From positions 9,162,704 to 9,226,703 of the forward strand of contig NC_134036.1 of NCBI RefSeq assembly GCF_964204645.1: a stretch of 64,000 nucleotides of DNA, in the 5' to 3' direction. The notes beneath the pieces are model-generated. The model saw only the letters and a list, made by a program, of their open reading frames with translations. It was not told the DNA's origin and did no database searches. Source of the DNA: Tubulanus polymorphus (lineage: Eukaryota > Nemertea > Palaeonemertea > Tubulaniformes > Tubulanidae). The position numbers and the translations under genes are program-made. The first letter of the stretch is position 1. Each line of letters opens with the position of its first letter. This document shows positions 1 through 8,600 of the stretch, piece after piece.

Positions 1-541
1 TTTCAAATAATTCATTAATTCTTTGTTTAAATACGTCTATATCATAACTAGTTAATACTTGTTTTATAACATCAGTTATTACATTACTATTACTAATTCT
101 TTTGATTCTATCTGGATCTTAATCACTCAAAGTTGATTTTGTTGATATTTAATTTTTATTATTTTTATAAGTGATATCAATATAATAATCACCTTTCAAT
201 TGATAATACCATTTACCATTATCTAAAAAATTTAATTGATCTGCTAAAGGTCCAACGTCTTCATCATTTATGTTAAGTTTAGAATTTTCAATTATACGTT
301 CTAATTTAGGTATTTTGTTTAAATTATCTAAATCATGTTTTACTAAATCTGGGTCTAAATCTTCAGGATTTAATTGTGATTCTGCATTTTTAATATAATC
401 AGGCATATTTAAATTATTATTATATCCTGGCTCATTACCGTCATTAAAACTTGTTTCACTAAAATCAGGTTGTTGTTCATCAGTTATGCCAGGTTCATCA
501 AAATTATCCATTCCAATATCTTCTCCACCTTCTACATCCAT
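1..541 (-). pseudogene. N-terminal part of the 563-aa acidic/coiled-coil/membrane protein homolog, broken
   Basis: The start at 541 is preceded by the element's T-run/TAAATG signal and opens with the same MDVEGGED residues as the right-copy gene at 61397. An acidic, Asp/Asn/Glu-rich N-terminus follows, then a region matching the GKWYYQL/DSWYYNV segment of the right copy. The frame closes at 149. Similar coding sequence continues in another frame from about 148 to 1 and itself holds at least one stop, so the copy carries a frameshift plus a nonsense codon. The remainder (coiled coil and C-terminal membrane segments) would lie left of the window. Similarity to the right copy is lower here than in neighbouring genes. 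The function is unknown; it is presumably a virion or membrane-associated protein. Confidence 0.6.
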
Positions 542-566
542 TTATATAATAAAGAAATTAAAATTT
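539..566 (-). promoter_or_regulatory. Late-type promoter (T-run + TAAATG), 563-aa homolog
   Basis: Read on the minus strand: T-rich stretch, then TATTATATAAATG including the start codon. Matches the signal at the orthologous gene at 61397. Confidence 0.5.
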
Positions 567-1859
567 AAAATATAATATTCCTCCTATAACAATTCCTATA
601 CAAGTTAAAGCTAATTTAGTATTTTCATGGGATTTATTATCATTATCAGTTTTAATTATATCACGTTGAATATTATCAGTTTTAATATTTTCTGTAGTAT
701 TGTAATCTTTTATTTTGGAAACATTATCCAATTTAATATTTTTAGTTTTAGTTTCTGTTAATTGAATATGTTTTTTATTTGTTTCACCTTCCATTAATTT
801 TGGAGCAGTAATAATCTTTTTATTTATATCATTTAATCCAAATGAATTTTTTATTGTTGCAGTTTTAATTAGATTATTATAACCAATTATATTTCCCATC
901 TTTAATACTAAATCATTAGAAATAATTAATAGATTAGGGCCTATACAATAATTTAATCTAATATGTGATTTATCTAAATAATTTTGATATCTTACAATGT
1001 TTTCTGGAATCGATCTATTTTTATCATTATGAATGGAATCTTCAAATAATACTTTGAATTGTTTCTGCGCATCAAAAGAAGTACTATCATTTCCAACTAT
1101 TGGTGATCTTGTTTCAACTTGTGCACCTAAAATACAAATTAAATAAGTTCTAATTGATTGATTTATTCTTTGTATACCAGGTTTTGTAAAACCTTCACCA
1201 TTATCTATAGTAAAATTATTCCAACCATCATCATTATCGATTTTATAATTATGATAAGCTGAAATTCTATGCATATAATCGATTATTTTTATTTCATACT
1301 CTTCACCAACACCTTGCAATTTACCATGCGCTCTAAAATCGGAATTAATATTTATATTAAATTCATTACATATTTTATAAAACTTTGATAGATTTATATT
1401 ATTATCCAATTCTTTAAAATATTTCGATCCAGGTAAAGGACATTCTAATTCATTTAATATAACTCTAATTTGAAAGTATGCATGAAATCTAAATATTGTA
1501 TGAATGAATTTTAAATCTGAATAAGACAAATTGTTATATAAATTATTCAAGTGATCATTTCAACTTATACCACACCCTGTTGTTGCACAATAAACAGCAA
1601 AATTTAATTGATTCTGCCAATATTTCATATTAGATTTTATTTTATATATATTATATTCATCTCGAGTAAAAGTAACTTCATATGTATTAAATATATTTTC
1701 CATTCTAGAAATGAAAAACTTTTTTTCAGTAACATAAATTTCTAAATTAATCAATGAAGGTGAAACTACATTTTTATGTGTTATAATACTATTAAAATCT
1801 ATAGGTGGAATTAAATATCTATATGATTTATTATATTGGAAAGCTTTTGGAAACCCCAT
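558..1859 (-). pseudogene. 433-aa C-terminally membrane-anchored viral protein, one nonsense codon
   Basis: Homolog of the intact gene at 60080-61381, from the shared MGFPKAFQYNKS start to the shared C-terminal hydrophobic anchor (LTCIGIVIGGILYFKF). The reading frame is interrupted once: a TGA at 1562-1560 lies where the right copy has a Trp codon after CATTGCGIS, consistent with a single G-to-A change. Otherwise both halves stay in the same frame and are closely similar to the other copy. The N-terminal 400 residues are predicted to be soluble and the last 16-18 residues form a membrane tail, so it would be tail-anchored. The start is supported by TATATAAATG behind a T-run. The function is unknown. 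The single lesion makes this a recent pseudogene or a sequence error. Confidence 0.65.
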
Positions 1860-1880
1860 TTATATAATTGAAAAATTAAT
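1857..1880 (-). promoter_or_regulatory. Late-type promoter, 433-aa protein
   Basis: ATTAATTTTTC followed by AATTATATAAATG on the minus strand; the same layout precedes the orthologous start at 60080. Confidence 0.55.
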
Positions 1881-2310
1881 AATTTATTAATTCTTTTAAT
1901 AATTTATCTTGTTCTTCAACCGTTATATGGCCATTTAAACTTATTATATAATCTAGTGCATTCTTCAATTTATTAATTTCTTTTATATTAGTTTTAATTT
2001 TTTCTTTATTACTTTTTTATATTTAATTTTGAACTTATGCCGGTTAAAACACTTGAACTTAAACCTAACACACCAATTGATATAGCTAAAGGTGTTAATG
2101 GTGAGAATACCGTCGAAATGTTATTACAGAACTAATTGTAACTGAACCACTAATAATAAGATAATATATAATTTTACTTTTTAAATATTTTTTCTTTTTT
2201 ATCTTTAAGTCACTTTCAAATTCTAATATTTGTTTTTCTAAATATATTTTTAATTTAGTTTTATTTATATCATGAGGAATAATATCAATATTATCAACTT
2301 TTTCATCCAT
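1876..2310 (-). pseudogene. 136-aa double-TM protein homolog with two compensating indels
   Basis: Matches the gene at 59629-60039 from its start (MDEKVDNIDIIPHDINKTKL) through the charged coiled-coil segment and the first hydrophobic segment (IIYYLIISGSVTISSVITF). At about 2113 one base is lost relative to the right copy, so the frame closes after about 71 codons. A second indel in an A-run near 2015 restores the frame, and the C-terminal Lys-rich helix is still recognisable down to 1876. Here the protein would end about eight residues later than in the right copy, where a TGA cuts it short. The function is unknown; it is one of the element's cluster of small membrane proteins. Confidence 0.55.
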
Positions 2311-2330
2311 TTATTTAACAAAAAAATTAC
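2308..2330 (-). promoter_or_regulatory. Late-type promoter, 136-aa protein
   Basis: GTAATTTTTTTG then TTAAATAAATG on the minus strand. The T-run overlaps the stop region of the upstream 140-aa gene. Confidence 0.55.
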
Positions 2331-2752
2331 TAATTAGTAAATTTATATGCAACAAATATAACAATAACTGTTCCACCTAAAATCCAAATTATTTCATATT
2401 TCTTTTGTTCTTTACTTGGGGAATAATAATCTAATAATTTAGGTTGGTATAGATGTAATTTTTCTTTATTGGTTACCGCGTTATATAAACTCATTGCATC
2501 ATCAACTGATTGGAAATCTCTATGTGAAATCTTCTGATCATATAATTCTTTATTGATGTAATCCATATAGTTTTGCCTCTTTTCTCTGTATTCTTCTGCT
2601 GCTTTATTACATTTCTCTAATGCTATGTTATGTCTTTTTTGTTCTTCTAATGAACTATTTTTATCTATATGCCTAAATAAATAACTACCACCAGTAAATG
2701 CTAAAGCGTTAACAATTGCTGTTCCTATAATAGTTAGAATTACAGAAGCCAT
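2330..2752 (-). CDS. 140-aa membrane protein with TM segments at both ends
   Basis: Intact in both copies (the other is at 59187-59609) and very similar along its full length, including a run of about 60 near-identical residues in the middle. Residues 1-25 form a hydrophobic helix rich in small residues, about 30-85 are charged and probably coiled coil, about 70-105 are the most conserved soluble part, and about 115-138 form a second membrane helix. The termini would therefore sit in or near a membrane, with the middle forming a loop. The start is set by the T-run/AAATG signal; this one reads TGAATG where the others read TAAATG. It lies between the 73-aa and 136-aa membrane protein genes in both copies. 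I do not recognise the family. Preservation of an open frame among broken neighbours suggests recent selection. Confidence 0.7.
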   Translation of the reverse strand: MASVILTIIGTAIVNALAFTGGSYLFRHIDKNSSLEEQKRHNIALEKCNKAAEEYREKRQNYMDYINKELYDQKISHRDFQSVDDAMSLYNAVTNKEKLHLYQPKLLDYYSPSKEQKKYEIIWILGGTVIVIFVAYKFTN

Positions 2753-2772
2753 TCATTTAGAAAAAAAATTAC
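2750..2772 (-). promoter_or_regulatory. Late-type promoter, 140-aa protein (TGAATG variant)
   Basis: GTAATTTTTTTTC then TAAATGAATG on the minus strand. It is the only clear case where the TAAATG core has drifted by one base at the start codon, with an upstream TAAATG four bases away. Confidence 0.5.
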
Positions 2773-2776
2773 GTAA

Positions 2777-2998
2777 TTATATAGGAGGAATATATTTTTG
2801 TTTTTCCAAATAATCAATAGTTAAACTAGATAAAGTAACTGCTAATGTTAATTTTAAGATATCATTTATATCAAATCTATCAACATTAACACTTCCCATT
2901 TTAAATACTTTTTTTAATACCATTGAATAACCAACAGTTCCAACTGATAGTAATGCTCCATTATATAAGCCAGTTATTATCCACTTATTATCACTCAT
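2777..2998 (-). CDS. 73-aa membrane protein
   Basis: Short open frame starting at a clear T-run/TAAATG signal, directly downstream of the 119-aa gene: its ATG immediately follows that gene's stop. Residues 8-28 and 47-64 are hydrophobic and probably membrane-spanning, separated by a basic/acidic linker (KKVFKMGSVNVDRFD). The sister copy (58939-59161) has the same sequence but with an extra A in the poly-A run after residue 28, so only this copy is open. I do not recognise the family. Conservation of the frame between two diverged elements supports it as a real gene despite its size. Confidence 0.65.
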   Translation of the reverse strand: MSDNKWIITGLYNGALLSVGTVGYSMVLKKVFKMGSVNVDRFDINDILKLTLAVTLSSLTIDYLEKQKYIPPI

Positions 2999-3018
2999 TT
3001 ATTTATCAAAAAAATTAC
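2996..3018 (-). promoter_or_regulatory. Late-type promoter, 73-aa protein
   Basis: GTAATTTTTTTG then ATAAATAAATG on the minus strand. It lies inside the last codons of the 119-aa gene, so promoter and coding sequence overlap. Confidence 0.55.
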
Positions 3019-3358
3019 TATATTCAAAATATTTAGTTATCTTATTTATGATTAAATCAACATTTATTTCATTACTACTTTTATGATTATCATATATTTC
3101 AATTATTATTTTTTTTATATCATCCATGATAAAATCTTCATCTAATTCATAAAATCTTAAAGATTCTCTAATTAAATTAGAAATCTTTTCTGCATTTAAA
3201 GTTTCTTTATCTATTGTTGTTTCATACTTAAATGTTGTTTCATTAGAAAATGCAATATTTTTAATATGTGTTATTCCATCATTAATGTTAAATTTCATTT
3301 CATTCTCACGTTTAAAATCAAATCCAAAACATATACTCGGTCCAACAGTTATATTCAT
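2999..3358 (-). CDS. 119-aa conserved viral protein of unknown function
   Basis: Intact frame with a strong T-run/TATATAAATG start. It begins MNITVGPSICFGFDFKRE, then an acidic, mostly helical region without membrane segments or cysteine motifs. The right copy (58579-58938) is nearly identical but has a stop at codon 82. The gene sits between the penton-like gene and the 73-aa membrane protein gene in both elements, with almost no intergenic space. It is soluble by composition. I do not recognise it; a small virion component or assembly factor is possible from context only. Confidence 0.65.
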   Translation of the reverse strand: MNITVGPSICFGFDFKRENEMKFNINDGITHIKNIAFSNETTFKYETTIDKETLNAEKISNLIRESLRFYELDEDFIMDDIKKIIIEIYDNHKSSNEINVDLIINKITKYFEYSNFFDK

Positions 3359-3378
3359 TTATATAATGAAAAAATTAC
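3356..3378 (-). promoter_or_regulatory. Late-type promoter, 119-aa protein
   Basis: GTAATTTTTTC then ATTATATAAATG on the minus strand, again overlapping the end of the upstream penton gene. Confidence 0.55.
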
Positions 3379-4166
3379 TCTCTACATCTTATAACTAATT
3401 CATATATCACAGGAAAGTTATTTGAATCAATTAAATATCCATTATGATTTCTTATTTCTAATTTAAAATTATTAAATTGTGGTATACAAGGTTTAAAATC
3501 ACATTCAGCTAAATTATAATTTATTTGCGTTCCAAATTGTTTAACATTTTTTAATGGTAGAATATTCAATATACTAGAATTACAAATTGTATCTTTTGTT
3601 GCTTCAAATGTTTTTGTAGGATCAATTAAATTGCAATAAATATAAAATTGTGTAAAAGGTATTAAATTTGATATACCGTATATGTTTCCGACATTAAGTT
3701 TATTTGGAAGAATTCCTAACAGTTTAGCAAAAGGTTTTTTTTACCAAGTAAGCATGTCTTCTTGTAAATAAAGCAGGATTAATATTTTCATCATCAAACT
3801 TTACTTTAATTTCATTAGAGATCTCACTTTTTATGAATTTAATATTAAATTTAGAATCACTACCTAATCCAATCCGAGATTTACTATTAATTTCTTTCGC
3901 TAATGTTTCTAAATTATATAATCCTGGTGTAAGCATAAGTTGAAACCATTTACTACTAATTTTATCAAAAATAAAAAGGCTTCTATGTTCATCAGTTTTA
4001 TCTGATATATTATAAAAAGAGTTACATAAACTTATATTTACTAATTTTCATTAAAATCAACACAATTCTTAAATTCTCTATCTAATTGAACTAGTAAATT
4101 ATGTGATTTATAATTTGTAAGTTTTCTAGAATCAACAAATATTCTGTATTCTTTTAATTCTACCAT
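3375..4166 (-). pseudogene. Penton-like (minor capsid) protein, frameshifted
   Basis: Homolog of the intact gene at 57804-58562. The start at 4166 (MVELKEYRIFVDSRKLTNYK) is preceded by a T-run and ATAAATAATG. A net 5-base insertion near 4050 relative to the right copy breaks the frame after about 40 residues. A second break lies in an A-run near 3740 (eight A against seven). The C-terminal third (3569-3375) is open and almost identical to the right copy, including the FKPCIPQFNNFKLEIRNHNG segment. The layout (PGLYNLETLA segment, LGI turn, C-terminal strand-rich part) resembles single-jelly-roll minor capsid proteins of Polintons, which would form the capsid vertices. Assignment is by layout and position and needs a structure-based test. 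Confidence 0.6.
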
Positions 4167-4237
4167 TATTTATAACATAAAAAAATTACCGCTCATCACT
4201 AAAAATTAATTTTAATGAAATTTTTCCTCAATAAATG
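4164..4237. promoter_or_regulatory. Divergent promoter pair: penton (minus) and zinc-ribbon gene (plus)
   Basis: The 70-base gap holds one signal per strand. Minus: GTAATTTTTTTATGTTATAAATAATG into the penton start at 4166. Plus: AAATTTTTCCTCAATAAATG into the start at 4235. This is the only divergent pair in the visible elements. Confidence 0.5.
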
Positions 4238-5101
4238 GACAAGAAGATACCATGCGAAATTTGTGGTGAACTTCTAAGAAAAAGTAATATGGCTCGACAT
4301 ATGAAAAAACATGATGAAAATTATAAACCCCCTAAAATAAACTGCCCAAAATGTAATAAATTATTCTCAAGAAATTATGTTAAAAAACATTCAGAGAAGT
4401 GTAAAATTAATGGCGCAACGGCTAATGTTGATAGTAACGAAAGTAATATATTTATTAGTAATTCTGTTGAAGTTGAACCTGAAATTATTTGGAAAAGACC
4501 TTTCTTATTCTATGACAAGGATAATATAAAAGATCATTTCTGTGAGCCTTGTCGAAAAAAATATAACCCTGAAAATAAAGAAGATTGGGAGAATCATCAA
4601 CTTCGTAAAGTACATATAGATAAAATTACTAATAAATTTGAAGCAGAATTCAATGAAAGAAAAAATAGTTTATTAGAAAAAATAAAATATGAGAAAACGT
4701 TACCAGATAATAAAGAAACAGTTAAAAAGTTAGAAAAACCATATAATGAATTAACAAGAAAAACATATTATTGTAAATATTGTAAATTGATTATTACAAC
4801 AAGTAATTCAAATCTACATAATAGAACAATAAAACATAATGAAAACGTAAGAAAATACCAAGAGCTTAATGAAGATTTATTACCAATAAATTATAAACAA
4901 AAATGCCCACAATGTAATTATGCGACCTTAAGGCAAGAAGGTACTGTGTTATTTTGTAATGAATGTGGATGGCAAAAGAATTTATGGCGTGAAGAAAAAA
5001 CTAGAGATTTTCTCATGGAACCAAAATTAAATTATCTAGATGAAATTTTTAAAATATTTTCTATAGAAGATCATACACCAGATTACAAGCAATGGCTTTA
5101 A
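4235..5101 (+). CDS. Multi-zinc-finger protein with C-terminal zinc ribbon; VLTF3-like N-terminal part
   Basis: The only plus-strand gene block of the left element, divergent from the penton gene; its ATG follows a T-run and AATAAATG. Metal-binding motifs in order: C2H2 near residues 7-25 (CEICGELLRKSNMARH), C2HC near 37-56 (CPKCNKLFSRNYVKKH), C2H2-like near 103-127, C2H2 near 179-200 (CKYCKLI), and a Cys4 zinc ribbon near 223-243 (CPQCNY to CNECGW). The middle is Lys/Glu-rich. A Cys4 ribbon followed by conserved helical segments is the layout of the poxvirus/NCLDV late transcription factor VLTF3 family, and the sequence just downstream (5107-5570) resembles that family's C-terminal end. I infer a late transcription factor-like role. 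The right element has no such gene at this place. Alternatively it is a zinc-finger protein of unrelated function. Confidence 0.6.
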   Translation: MDKKIPCEICGELLRKSNMARHMKKHDENYKPPKINCPKCNKLFSRNYVKKHSEKCKINGATANVDSNESNIFISNSVEVEPEIIWKRPFLFYDKDNIKDHFCEPCRKKYNPENKEDWENHQLRKVHIDKITNKFEAEFNERKNSLLEKIKYEKTLPDNKETVKKLEKPYNELTRKTYYCKYCKLIITTSNSNLHNRTIKHNENVRKYQELNEDLLPINYKQKCPQCNYATLRQEGTVLFCNECGWQKNLWREEKTRDFLMEPKLNYLDEIFKIFSIEDHTPDYKQWL

Positions 5102-5106
5102 AAAAA

Positions 5107-5638
5107 TGAAAATAATAGAAAATAAAAATGGTGAAATAACTAGAAAAGATATTATAAAAACAATTATTCCATCAACATTTAACACAAAACAAAAGAAAAT
5201 GTATTTATATTTATTATTTAATGATTATTATGAAAAAACCTAAATTAACAGAAGAAGATATGGAAAATATAAAAAAAAACATTCAAACAAATATTAACGT
5301 ATCATTTGGAAAATAGAATAACAGATTCAATTAATTATGAATTCTTTTTAAATAAGATTGTAAATTATTTAAACATCGATATTATAATTCCATTTGACGA
5401 ATTAACAAACAAAAAGAAACAAAGAGAGCGAGATGAAATGTGGTACAAGATAGAACTTTATTTAAATGAGAAAAATGGAATGGAAGAACCTAAACAAATT
5501 ATACAAGAACAATTAAATGAAAATGAAGAAGCCAATATTGATTTCGAGTATGATGATATTGATTTATATGGCCATAAGGTAATGATTTTATACCATCATC
5601 TAAAATATGCCTTTTATTGTCAAATGGATTCAAACTAG
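5107..5638 (+). pseudogene. C-terminal continuation of the zinc-ribbon (VLTF3-like) gene, two frameshifts
   Basis: Follows the zinc-ribbon gene directly. Coding-like segments lie in three frames: 5107-5241 (starting MKIIENKNGEITRKDI), then a frame containing PKLTEEDMENIKKN, then 5306-5570 with INYEFFLNKIVNYLNI and KKKQRERDEMWYKIELYL. A helical 'NY-x-F-LxK-hhxxL' element followed by a '(K)xxxxDEhWxxI' element near the C-terminus is the pattern I associate with the VLTF3 family, so the pieces probably formed one protein with 4235-5101. After about 5570 the plus frame only runs antisense through conserved polB sequence, so the original stop is probably lost or the two genes overlap tail to tail. 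Family assignment is inference. Confidence 0.45.
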
Positions 5639-8600
5639 TTTTTTCAACTTCATTAATGTACATCTCGTGATTTTCGGATCTTAAACAATTCATTTTATGT
5701 TTCATTACAATTGAGTTATATAAACACTTTATATAATCTTGAAATTCTATATGTTTATCAACCACATGTTTTGTTATTCCTTTTAACTTTTTAGCTTCAT
5801 GATCTTTTGTTCTGTAACTATACATTTTACTTCTTATCCCAACAAATTCAATCATTTCATCACCCCCTAATTCATCTTTAAACTTACCAGGAATCGTTTT
5901 ATTATCATTGCTAAATAGTTCATGATCTTTGGGATAATTGCTAAAATCAAAATGATGTTTTAATGTTTTTAAGTCTTTTGTTATGTCATTTGTCTTGATT
6001 TTTAGCATGTAACTGTCAGTATTGAAGCAAATTAATGGAAATCCACAGTTAAATGTGCCATCTTCAGTTGATAAATCATAAACATAATCTGTTGGGTTAT
6101 ATATTTCAAATAAATCTTTAACTTCTTCAGTTAAATCTTTATCTGTGTGGCTTAAATTAAAGCAATTTGGTTTAGATTTAATCAATCCAATATTCATATA
6201 GAAGCCTAATGAATTACATAATATATTTAACCCTGATGAAGTAACTTTTCCTTTCTGTGCAAAGGTTATCTTTTTATCCTTTGTAAATTTTTTAGCACCA
6301 TCTGCTGCGTAGAATCCAATGAAGAACCATTTTCTTAGATTATTTTTTTGCATTTAATACATAATCTGGAACTATCTTTTCTTTAGTTGAAGTATTACTT
6401 TTCACTATTGCATGAATATAGAATTCATCATTATATTTTATAGCAAAATCTTTAGGATTATTTACAAGTATTCTATAAACTGCTGATGATTTTATAACAT
6501 CCATGATTTTAAATGTTTTATTTGGATAAACTTCTTCACAATATTTCTTTATTCTTTCTAATAATATCAAATCTTGATTGCATAAATACCAACAATATTT
6601 ATTACCACAAACATATTTATACACACCTGCTGAACCATCTCCCATAAAAATCCTTCGATAAAATATTCTTTTTCTTCTAATGTTTAAGGTTCTATATCAT
6701 AAATATTATCAATAATTTCGTCGAATGACGTATGATTCATTCTTTGGAAAAATCTTTTATGTAATAATTCATCTCCAATTTTTATATCAGTTGGTTTTAT
6801 TTCATTACCATTTCGTTTAATTAAACTATGATCTTCTGTAACATCTACAAACCCTAATTTAGTTCTAACCTTATAGATTTTGTTATTTGTTTTAGGCCTA
6901 ATAGTATTCTTTAATTTTTTCCATCCATTTCTTGTCCAAAAATCCATTAAACCATTTATTTGTATTAAGTCTTTTTCACCATATGAAATATAACATTCAT
7001 TTTGTTTTGGAATTATTTCTGAAATTCTTCTTATCAATATTTTATCATTACATTTTAACAATATTGGGGTGTCAGCTGTTACAGAATCAAAATATAATAT
7101 TTCAATATGCTTTTCCCCAAAAAGTGGTTGTAAAACATTATAATAAAAATCATACATTAATAATTTTGATACTCTTAAAACAGTTGAACCAATGAATATA
7201 GGTTTATTAAATTTCATTGACGTTCTTTTTAATTTAACTGCTAGTAAATAATCTTCAAATCTTTTATTTCCTAAATGTCTAGGACTTGATTGTAAATGTC
7301 TTAATCTTTCAGAATTATTTACTAATTCAATATCATTTCTATTTCTAATATTTTCACATGTTTTACCATAAAAACTATTATTCATTAATTTGAAGAAATC
7401 TTTTTCAAAATCTGTTTTTGATATTGTTCTCTGTTGAGTATTGAAATCTATATATTTTTCTAACCACTTCGATTGATTAAATTCAATATATCTATGTACT
7501 TTCTTTAATTTCATTCCTTGTTTTAAATAAAATTTTAACATTCTATAATGAACGATATAATTGTATTTATTATTTTGAGTAAGTATTAATTTTTCTGTAA
7601 AAACACGATCTTTCGGTTTTATTTTCTTCTGGTATTCACTTAAACGACTATCATCTACAGTTAAATGTTCTGGGCAATAAGGTAAGTTTCTTGTTTTAAA
7701 CTTTATAATTTCAGGATATTCTAAATCAACTACAAAGAAATAACCAATTGGTGCTTCATCTTTTAAACTCATAATTGCGCTTTCCCAATCAGTTTTATCA
7801 TCATTTTCAACTTCTGTTAATATAAATTTTTTATATGGTTGAGGTTGCATCATTGCCCAACCATACAAATTATTGGCGTCAATATATAATAATTTATATT
7901 CATCATTTGCTTTAAAATACCTCCCATAACACCACTAATTCCACCTCTAATTGATTTTTCAAATAATGAAACCATGTCTGGTTCTTTTAATAAATCTAAT
8001 TCTACATTTATGTATTTTAAACCACATTGCCGGGTTAAACCAGCAATAACAAGGATCAACATTAAAATGATTCAAATTAACTTCTCTAAAATTTTTCAAA
8101 TATGTCAGCCAATATCATAACATCTGATTTTAAATATAAATCAACTAATTCACCATGATTTTTCATCTTAAAATGGTTCCAAATATTTAATGTTCTATTA
8201 AACACTTCGTCTTTCACATACTCCTCTTTAAATTGATCATAAAATTGATCTTTTAATAATTCTGTTACATTAAAATCATTGTGTGTTTTATAAAATGAAT
8301 AAGGAATTGCACCTTTATATCTCAATAATTTAAAATCTTGTTCATTTGGATAATAATATCGAGTTATAACAAAATCGTTATCAACTAAACTTTTTGATGA
8401 ATTATCTAATGAACTTGCTAGAAATCTATAAGAATCTAAAAATCTAATGCAACCAAATTGAAATGAAACATAATTTTCAGATGTTTTAGCTAATAGTTTA
8501 AAATCATATTTTCTTACATTTACACCATTCATAGCATTATATTCTTCTATTTCTTGATTAATTGTACCCAATTTCCTTGATAATTGTTTTATAAATAGAT

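Noticed and set aside
6932-7195. Plus-strand frame opposite the polB/intein junction
   Set aside because: Antisense to conserved motifs of the polymerase and intein; no start signal of the element's type.
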